A DNA stretch of 64,000 nucleotides, taken from assembly GCA_019637875.1 (NCBI GenBank), contig JAHBUW010000005.1, positions 62,001-126,000 of the forward strand, read 5' to 3'. Origin of the DNA: Pseudobdellovibrionaceae bacterium (lineage in GTDB: Bacteria; Bdellovibrionota; Bdellovibrionia; Bdellovibrionales; Bdellovibrionaceae). Under the pieces are notes generated by a model. The model made no database searches, was not told where the DNA came from, and saw nothing but the letters and a program-made list of their open reading frames with translations. The position numbers and the translations under genes are program-made. Every line of letters begins with the position of its first letter. The stretch's first letter is position 1. This document shows, piece after piece, positions 58,546-64,000 of the stretch.

Positions 58546-59250
58546 CTAACTCAGATATTCCTGAAGCTTCGTAAAAAGGACATCTGCATCTTCAAATTTC
58601 TGGTGGAAGTTCAAATACATCTCAGCGTAGTCTAGGCGCTCCACTGTGTCTTCGACTTGGTTCTTACGCTTGCGGTAAGCTCGTCCCACTTTGGAATAGA
58701 CAATGTGGAGGCTATCCGCTGGCCCCGGAAGATTCCTTAAGTCAAAAGTCTTGGGATCTACACCCAAGGCACCTCGAACTACGTGGTCTGTAAGCCTAGA
58801 ATCTAACCTACCGAAGTGAGAGTGTTCAGCGATGAACCAAGCCTCAATTTCCATCACGCCTAAAATAAACACTGGTTCAACAGGCTTGGTTTTGATGCGA
58901 AACATCAAGCCTGTCCGAAGTTTAGGAATATCTACAAGAGAGAACTGCGGGAAAACATCTCTCACTCCAAAAATTAGTCCGTATCCCGATTTAACCAAGC
59001 TGTCGTAATTGTCACGAACGTCCGAGGCGACTCGATTATCAGCACCAGAGTCAAAAATGGAAACGAACACTTCCGCTTCAGAGTTTTCATACCGGCCGAC
59101 AAATGATCGAACTCTAGGGCTCGCATCAGAACCACCGCTAAGTTTATAATTATTAATTTGAATTCTATTTTTTCCGGCGATCTCTATAAGCAATCGATGA
59201 AAAAATATCTGCTCAGTTTGGCCTTCTACGAAGATTGCAATCTTCTTCAT
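58546..59250 (-). CDS. TOPRIM-like/DUF4276-type protein, partner of the OLD-like ATPase
   Basis: A 234-residue protein beginning MKKIAIFVEGQTEQIFFHRL. The EGxTE motif after the first strand, VFVSIFDSGAD further on, and GVMEIEAWFIAEH resemble the acidic motifs of TOPRIM-fold DUF4276-type proteins. These pair with ABC-type ATPases in defence systems. An in-frame TTG at 59280 exists; ATG 59250 is preferred, 8 bp after the ATPase stop. The gene is AT-richer than its neighbours, suggesting horizontal transfer. Nuclease activity is inferred only. Confidence 0.75.
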   Translation of the reverse strand: MKKIAIFVEGQTEQIFFHRLLIEIAGKNRIQINNYKLSGGSDASPRVRSFVGRYENSEAEVFVSIFDSGADNRVASDVRDNYDSLVKSGYGLIFGVRDVFPQFSLVDIPKLRTGLMFRIKTKPVEPVFILGVMEIEAWFIAEHSHFGRLDSRLTDHVVRGALGVDPKTFDLRNLPGPADSLHIVYSKVGRAYRKRKNQVEDTVERLDYAEMYLNFHQKFEDADVLFTKLQEYLS

Positions 59251-59258
59251 TTGAAGGC

Positions 59259-60407
59259 CTACTCTTTGGAGCTTTCCCAAATGAAATCACTAGCTAGAAA
59301 ATCGAAATTATTCAGGCCAGTAAATTTGAATTCGTCGAATTTCTCTTTGGAATTAGAGTAGTTGTACACATTGCAAATATGACCTTTACGATCAAGAACC
59401 GTCCATGACTCGAGGGGAACTTTGTTCATAACAAAACGATCATTCGATGCCATGATTAGCTGCATCGATGTGTTCGAGCATTTGGCTAGCAGCAGCTCGA
59501 TTAGTTTACAAGATCGATCGAAATCCAGCCCCTCTCCGATGTCGTCAATGATTACGCAACTAGGCTGATAAGCAAAGTCAGAATAAACAAGTTGAATGAC
59601 TAGTGAAAGCGCTCTGAACATACCGTTCGATATATGAGCTTGCTGTATCGGCTGCGGAAGATCTTTTTCTTTCACCCAGATCCAAGAAGGGCGGCCGCTT
59701 ACTTCAGGGAAGTTGATTCCAGCCGGTGCATCAATACTAACATTCTCAAGTTCATATCCAAGTGAGTTAAACTCAGAAATTACACGATTCTTAAATACGT
59801 CTCCAAACTGAGTGACACCTGCTTGGAAAATTCCGACTACGCGTCTGGTATCCTTTGGAGCATCGAACTTGGAAATTACGCTAGGAGAGTCTCCTTGGCT
59901 AATAGCCACCAAATCTTTTCCTAGGTTTCCACTGAACTCAAAATAATAAAGCGATGCGCCCCATTGATGAAGAATTTCGAAGAAGGGATGGTTGATCTGA
60001 TCACGTCTTCCAACGGCAGCTAATTGCGTTTCTGGCGCCTGGAAAGCAATCATCTTTCCTACGGTCTGCGAGAATACTTGACCGATACCGCCGGCGCCTC
60101 GGTCAAGAAGGACTGCCCCATTTTTAATGAACTTTTCAATGACGACAGCATTATTAACTATGCTCAAGATGTAACGATAGCTATCGCTGCCGTCTGAAAA
60201 TTCAGCGTCGTAGTGACCTGAACTCCATTGGAGCTCAAGTTGTGCGCCCAGTAGTTTACCGAGCCCAGTAATTACATTGAGTGTTCTAGTCTTACCTTTG
60301 GCATTCTTTCCGACGACTAAGTTTACTTGTCCAAGGCTTAACCCTTGAAGCTCCCAAGCATAACCAGTACCCTCAAGTTCCGAATAGGACAGCGACTTTA
60401 GAAACAT
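59259..60407 (-). CDS. OLD-like/AAA_21 ABC-type ATPase
   Basis: A 382-residue ATPase. Walker A is VVGKNAKGKTR near residue 32, an ABC-signature-like SNGMFRALSLVIQL lies around 260-275, the Walker B is SCVIIDDIGEGLDF and a switch-like segment is ASNDRFVMNKVPLESW. This is the SMC/Rad50/OLD branch of ABC ATPases, often called AAA_21 or AAA_15. With the TOPRIM-like gene directly downstream it forms a two-gene unit like split OLD systems or PARIS (AriA/AriB). Visibly lower GC than the flanks. Confidence 0.82.
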   Translation of the reverse strand: MFLKSLSYSELEGTGYAWELQGLSLGQVNLVVGKNAKGKTRTLNVITGLGKLLGAQLELQWSSGHYDAEFSDGSDSYRYILSIVNNAVVIEKFIKNGAVLLDRGAGGIGQVFSQTVGKMIAFQAPETQLAAVGRRDQINHPFFEILHQWGASLYYFEFSGNLGKDLVAISQGDSPSVISKFDAPKDTRRVVGIFQAGVTQFGDVFKNRVISEFNSLGYELENVSIDAPAGINFPEVSGRPSWIWVKEKDLPQPIQQAHISNGMFRALSLVIQLVYSDFAYQPSCVIIDDIGEGLDFDRSCKLIELLLAKCSNTSMQLIMASNDRFVMNKVPLESWTVLDRKGHICNVYNYSNSKEKFDEFKFTGLNNFDFLASDFIWESSKE

Positions 60408-60484
60408 GCCGCTTTTTCTCCTTACGACTTACTTCGGTCAAATGTTTAAGTATATGATTCACAACGATTTCCTTGGGAACAACA

Positions 60485-60519
60485 AATAAAAACGCCCGGG
60501 ATGTAAACCGGGCGTTTCC
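60485..60519 (-). terminator. Terminator of the Fis-type regulator gene
   Basis: AAACGCCCGG/CCGGGCGTTTTTATTTG read on the minus strand, about 50 bp after the regulator's stop and immediately before the AT-rich cassette. Confidence 0.85.
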
Positions 60520-60569
60520 ATACCCGAGCCGACTTTCGCCCGGGTTCTTAGTTTCAATAGAGGATCGGA

Positions 60570-61001
60570 TTAAGCAGCGCGCTTCTTCCGAGCGACCGAG
60601 GGGTCGATCTGGTACTGCTTCACTTTGCGGTACAGAGTCGCGCGGCCGATGCCGAGGGCCTTTGCCGCTTCGGTGAGGTTTCCGCGGAATTGGAGGATCG
60701 CGTTTTCGATCGCTTTCGACTCCAGCTCTTCCATGGTTGCCACTTTACCGCTGTCCGAAGTGTTGGTCGAAGCCACACCGGGGAAGGGCAAGACATTCGA
60801 ACGCTCGAGGGGATTCAGACCACCCGACAGCGAGGGAACGCCAGCGACCATTTGGTTGCGGAAAACGGGGTTTTCCAGACCTTCACGCCATTGGCCGGGC
60901 GAGTAGGTATAGCAAGTCATGCCTTGCGACGAGCAGAAAGTTTTAACGCGTTCGCCGCCATCCATCTCATCACTGATTACGTATACAATCGTACGGCCCA
61001 T
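60570..61001 (-). CDS. Fis-type helix-turn-helix regulator
   Basis: A 143-residue protein. The last ~45 residues form a Fis/HTH_8 DNA-binding domain: AIENAILQFRGNLTEAAKAL, then GIGRATLYRKVKQY. The N-terminal ~85 residues (GRTIVYVISDEMDGGERVK) look like a small alpha/beta module, without the sigma54-interaction ATPase found in NtrC-type proteins. It may be a free-standing regulator derived from an NtrC relative. ATG 61001 with AAGGGGG upstream is preferred over the frame start at 61037. It has its own terminator. Confidence 0.8.
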   Translation of the reverse strand: MGRTIVYVISDEMDGGERVKTFCSSQGMTCYTYSPGQWREGLENPVFRNQMVAGVPSLSGGLNPLERSNVLPFPGVASTNTSDSGKVATMEELESKAIENAILQFRGNLTEAAKALGIGRATLYRKVKQYQIDPSVARKKRAA

Positions 61002-61148
61002 TCGGATATTTCCCCCTTCGGAAATTTTGTGGTTCAAAACAATAAGCCCGTCGGCTCACACTGAACCTATCGGCGCACCATTGTGAGAATTGAGAGCAAG
61101 CAAAAAATAAATTTTCCCGAAGTGAGACGCGAACTCTTGGTCAGCCGT

Positions 61149-62015
61149 CTAGAATTCAGACAGCAGGTTCAATAAAAACGTCTCATTCCCGAAGCTTGGG
61201 ATGAGCTGAATGTGAGACGCCGAAGGGGGGAGAAGCCCCCCCTGAGACACCGAAACTGGACGATCGTTCGGTGAAATTTCGGTGAAAGCGGCGTACGCAT
61301 AACCCATCCAGACCCCGACTCCCGCCCCGGCGAGCGTATCGCTGAACCAGTGTTTGTCGTCGGCAAGACGAGACAGCGCCACGCCGGACGCCACTATATA
61401 AGAGGGAACGCCCACCTTCCACCCGTACGCGAAGTGCAGCGACGACGCCGTCGCGAACGCGGTGGAGGTATGACCCGAAGGCCACGACTGCCGGTTCTGA
61501 CTCGTGCCGGGACGTTTGCGCCCGGCGACCGTCTTCAGCGCGTAAGTCCACACGCCCGCCCCCGCCCAGGCTTTGAGGTGCGCCTCGCCGTTCGCGCGAT
61601 CGAATTGATACTGCGTGAGCCCGATCAGCAACCCCGGCACCCCGGTCCCCAGCAGATCCCCGACATGGGAGGTGTCCGGATGCATGCGCTGGTGATTCAC
61701 CCAAGCGTCGCGCACGCCCTCGTCGCCCTTGTAGGCAAGCCCGCTCACCGCGAACCCCGTCAGCACGATCTTCGCGGAGGTCGCATTGAAGCTGCGACCG
61801 AACCACTCCTCTTTCGTTTCGGGATATTTCGGAATGTAGTCGGTGTAAGCGGCGCCAGCCGGAAGCGCGATCGTCAGAGCGAGCGTCAGGACCGCGAGTC
61901 CCCGCCCCATTCGCGAAACGTCCGCGCCACGGACGAAGACGGACTTCCGAAGCGGAAGTAAATATCGGCGGCGGAGGAACTTCCGAAGGGGAAGAAAGAA
62001 GAGCGGGAGCGACAT
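61149..62015 (-). CDS. PAP2-family membrane or periplasmic phosphatase
   Basis: A 288-residue protein with the full phosphatidic-acid-phosphatase signature: KTVAGRKRP (KxxxxxxRP), PSGHTS and SRLADDKHWFSD (SRxxxxxHxxxD). Such enzymes remove phosphate from lipid or undecaprenyl diphosphate substrates. The N-terminus has an Arg-rich stretch and a hydrophobic segment (LAVLTLALTIALPAGAAY) that may be a signal peptide. ATG 62015 with GGAG is chosen; ATG 61910 would give a conventional signal peptide and remains possible. Confidence 0.83.
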   Translation of the reverse strand: MSLPLFFLPLRKFLRRRYLLPLRKSVFVRGADVSRMGRGLAVLTLALTIALPAGAAYTDYIPKYPETKEEWFGRSFNATSAKIVLTGFAVSGLAYKGDEGVRDAWVNHQRMHPDTSHVGDLLGTGVPGLLIGLTQYQFDRANGEAHLKAWAGAGVWTYALKTVAGRKRPGTSQNRQSWPSGHTSTAFATASSLHFAYGWKVGVPSYIVASGVALSRLADDKHWFSDTLAGAGVGVWMGYAYAAFTEISPNDRPVSVSQGGLLPPSASHIQLIPSFGNETFLLNLLSEF

Positions 62016-62099
62016 CTCCCCCACTCTCCAAATTTAGCGGGCCTGAGGCAAACAAAACTCGCAGACGCGGTGACCGATGGTCCCCCAAGACCCCGTAAA

Positions 62100-62131
62100 A
62101 ACAAAAACGCCCCCGTCTCCGGAGGCGTCCT
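62100..62131 (-). terminator. Terminator of the acidic unknown gene
   Basis: ACGCCTCCG-GAGA-CGGGGGCGT followed by TTTTGTTTTT on the minus strand, about 30 bp after the stop of the gene at 62163. Confidence 0.85.
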
Positions 62132-62162
62132 TTGCTTTCTCAAATCTCAGGCGGACCGCAAA

Positions 62163-62678
62163 TTAACGACGACCCGACTTAATCTTGAGTTGCAGCTTCG
62201 AGATGAGGTGCACGGCCATCTTCTCTTGCACTTTGCACATCTTCAGCTCGTCCTTGCGGTACGAACGTTGGCTGGGCGTGAGGGTGCCGGTCTCGAGTTC
62301 CATTTCGTAATCGAGTTTCGAAGAGCGGATGCCTTCGAGCTCTTTGGTCTGTTGCTTGAAGAGCTTCGAAACCTGGCTCAAGGGGCCGACTTCGATCCAC
62401 TCTTCTTTACCGCGGTACCAGCTGACCATACGGAGGAAGCGCGCTTTGTTTTTTGCCAGAGTGAACTTCGGATAACGGGCCTCTTCCAGATCGAGGATGT
62501 TCTCGATCTCGTCCAGGTTCACGTCGTCTTCGGTGTCTTCGAGCATCCCGCTGGCGGCGAGCTTCTCCATCTCCTCCAACGCGGCCTGCTCTTCGCGCAT
62601 GGCTGCGTCGCGAGCTTCTTTGTCCAAATCGTCAGAGTCGTTGTCGACATTATCGAAGTTTTCAACGTCGGTGATCAT
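62163..62678 (-). CDS. Uncharacterised acidic/basic helical protein
   Basis: A 171-residue cytosolic protein. The first ~75 residues are very acidic (DNVDNDSDDLDKEARD, EDTEDDVNLDEIENIL). The remainder is basic and helical (KFTLAKNKARFLRMVSWYRG and KLQLKIKSGRR at the end). The opposite charges suggest an intramolecular or nucleic-acid/ribosome-associated role, but no family is recognised. ATG 62678 is preceded by GGGAGG about 10 bp away. Own terminator. Confidence 0.65.
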   Translation of the reverse strand: MITDVENFDNVDNDSDDLDKEARDAAMREEQAALEEMEKLAASGMLEDTEDDVNLDEIENILDLEEARYPKFTLAKNKARFLRMVSWYRGKEEWIEVGPLSQVSKLFKQQTKELEGIRSSKLDYEMELETGTLTPSQRSYRKDELKMCKVQEKMAVHLISKLQLKIKSGRR

Positions 62679-62818
62679 GGTGGAACGGCCTCCCCGGCAT
62701 GCAAACAATCGAAAGGAATTATCCCTTGGAATGGTCTGCCCTTATACTTCACAACAGTGTCTTAACACAAGAGGTCAAAGAACAAATTTTGGCGGTTCTT
62801 CTGAAATAAGTTCAGGAC

Positions 62819-63715
62819 TTACGGGCTCCGGCGGCCCACCAATTCGAGATGATCGGCCGCCTTTTCGCTGCTGGCTTCAAAACAAAGGAAAAGCCCGGGA
62901 TAGCTGTCCTCGATCTCGCGGACCTCTTTGTCGCTCAGAGCCAAGACCGCGATGCCGCCCAGCACGACGGGAATTTCGACCCGCGCGAGGTTCGGCAGAT
63001 CACGGCGAAGATGCTCGAGATCCACGTAGCTGATGCCGAAAATCTGCGCCCCGGATTCTTGAAGCGCCTCGTTCAACGCCGTGAACGGCAGATCCACCCC
63101 GAAGTAGTGAACCGTGTAGCCGCGGTATTTCAGATGGCAGCCCACGAGCATCAGCCCGCCCTCGTGACGCTCCCCTTCGAGTGTCGCCAGCGCGAAGCTC
63201 GTCGCCTGCGTGGCGGGAAAATCGAGGGTCATGAATGCCCCAAGTTTCATGCGCAAAAACCCCGAAACGAAGTGCTCTTGCGCGACGGAAATCTGACCGC
63301 GCGACCAATCGTCGCCCAAACGGCGCAGCAGCTCTTCAAAGACCAGACTGAACATCTGTTGCGGAGCGAGCTTCGCCCCGAAAATCATCCAGTGCTGCGC
63401 GGTCGCCGCGATGTCGTAACGGAGGAGCGACTCGTAAACGAGGCGCACGCGGAACGTGACGTCGTCACTGGAGGTGACCGGCGCCGGCTCCTCGTCGACG
63501 TAGCCTTCGTACAGTTTCGTGAGATCTTGAAGTTGGCGCCCTTCGTTCTGCAGCCGCAGCGCGAGCTTCAAAAAGCTCACGTCTTTCTGCGCGTATAGCC
63601 GGTGCCCGCCCGCACTGCGCGCGGGCTGAGGGTATCCGTATCGTTTTTCCCAGTTTCGCAACGTCGCCGCCGGAAGGCCGGTCAACTTCGAAACGGTTTC
63701 GATCGAGAACTTCAT
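62819..63715 (-). CDS. CarH/LitR-like MerR regulator with B12-binding domain
   Basis: A 298-residue regulator. The N-terminal MerR helix-turn-helix (SIETVSKLTGLPAATLRNWE) is followed by a cobalamin-binding region. It carries both marks of light-sensing B12 regulators: W137-x9-E147-H148 and E182-x-H184-x-x-G187. In CarH, adenosylcobalamin binding and its photolysis control DNA binding. Targets such as carotenoid genes are not in this window. A related role as a B12-dependent dark repressor is inferred from the motifs. Confidence 0.88.
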   Translation of the reverse strand: MKFSIETVSKLTGLPAATLRNWEKRYGYPQPARSAGGHRLYAQKDVSFLKLALRLQNEGRQLQDLTKLYEGYVDEEPAPVTSSDDVTFRVRLVYESLLRYDIAATAQHWMIFGAKLAPQQMFSLVFEELLRRLGDDWSRGQISVAQEHFVSGFLRMKLGAFMTLDFPATQATSFALATLEGERHEGGLMLVGCHLKYRGYTVHYFGVDLPFTALNEALQESGAQIFGISYVDLEHLRRDLPNLARVEIPVVLGGIAVLALSDKEVREIEDSYPGLFLCFEASSEKAADHLELVGRRSP

Positions 63716-63768
63716 CGCGGCAACTGTGACATGAAAATGAGGTGGCGGCTAGTTTCCCCGAGGAAACC

Positions 63769-64000
63769 TCACGGAGCCGCGCACTCTCCTGCTTTTTGAC
63801 AGTCCATCATCGTGCGGCGCAGATCCATCAGATCTTCCAACCCCAGACGGAGTTCACGCTCGAAGCCGTGACGACGGCTGCCGCGCGGACCGATCAGAAC
63901 GAAGTCCCGCAGATCGCTGAAGCGCGACATCTTGAAGTAGCGATGGTCTTGACGGACCCAGAGTCCTTGCGTGCGTTGGATGTGATCCATGAAACGCAGG
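63769..64000 (-). CDS. Uncharacterised protein, C-terminal part (partial, right edge)
   Basis: The frame is open to the right edge of the window (codons for LRF precede the first visible ATG at 63990), so this may be the 3' end of a longer gene. About 76 residues are visible, Arg-rich, with LRLGLEDLMDLRRTMMDCQK near the end. No domain recognised. It lies 53 bp upstream of the CarH-like gene on the same strand and may be co-transcribed. Confidence 0.5.
   Translation of the reverse strand, partial: LRFMDHIQRTQGLWVRQDHRYFKMSRFSDLRDFVLIGPRGSRRHGFERELRLGLEDLMDLRRTMMDCQKAGECAAP

Noticed and set aside
59158-59361. 67-codon plus-strand ORF across the ATPase/TOPRIM junction
   Set aside because: It is antisense to both genes, with no ribosome-binding site or homology.

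Overview
The window is a GC-rich (about 60% by eye), densely coded Gram-negative chromosome segment with no rRNA, tRNA, CRISPR array or insertion sequence that I can recognise. A TamB-like protein and a POTRA/beta-barrel protein show an outer membrane. The mix of secreted proteases, a small HNH nuclease family protein, a heterodimeric ABC exporter and a B12-type MerR regulator would fit a member of the Bdellovibrionota or a related delta-type lineage. That assignment is inference; nothing here fixes the species.

Layout. 1-7009: tail of a TPR-like gene, then a tamB/bamA-like outer-membrane assembly pair. 7160-10742: methylcitrate-cycle genes prpD-prpB-prpC, closed by a terminator. 10874-12033: an arginase-family gene bracketed by two related GGTACC palindromes. 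12033-15608: oxyR divergent from ahpC and ahpF, a peroxide regulon. 15639-22772: housekeeping genes (VOC protein, pepN, a 3-methyladenine glycosylase, folE, an exported flavin amine oxidase, a 2OG-Fe(II) oxygenase). 22809-28297: two half ABC exporters with complementary degenerate and canonical ATP sites, then mgtE. 28418-33325: a small outer-membrane protein, a subtilisin fused to a transmembrane helix and a PilZ domain, and a DUF502/conserved-protein pair. 33348-36371: a copper operon (CueR-type promoter, copA, cueR, a His-rich secreted protein). 36789-42692: HNH nuclease, leucyl aminopeptidase, several uncharacterised proteins. 42753-44219: a long coiled coil fused to an Hsp20 domain. 44991-49250: matrixin lipoprotein, an orphan response regulator, Hsp33, a SixA-like phosphatase, a FAH-family enzyme. 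49326-54809: putA, then a TPP riboswitch controlling thiM and a thiE-thiD fusion. 54739-58250: rhomboid protease, RDD protein, a membrane-anchored unknown. 58546-60407: an AT-richer two-gene cassette of an OLD-like ATPase and a TOPRIM-like protein, probably a defence system. 60570-64000: Fis-type regulator, PAP2 phosphatase, an acidic unknown, a CarH/LitR-like B12 photoreceptor regulator, and a gene running off the right edge.

Two themes stand out. One is oxidative and proteotoxic stress (OxyR, AhpCF, Hsp33, the Hsp20 fusion). The other is regulated proteolysis at the envelope (subtilisin-PilZ, matrixin, rhomboid). The most novel-looking items are the subtilisin-TM-PilZ protein, the coiled-coil-Hsp20 protein, the low-GC ATPase/TOPRIM pair, and the GGTACC palindrome family.
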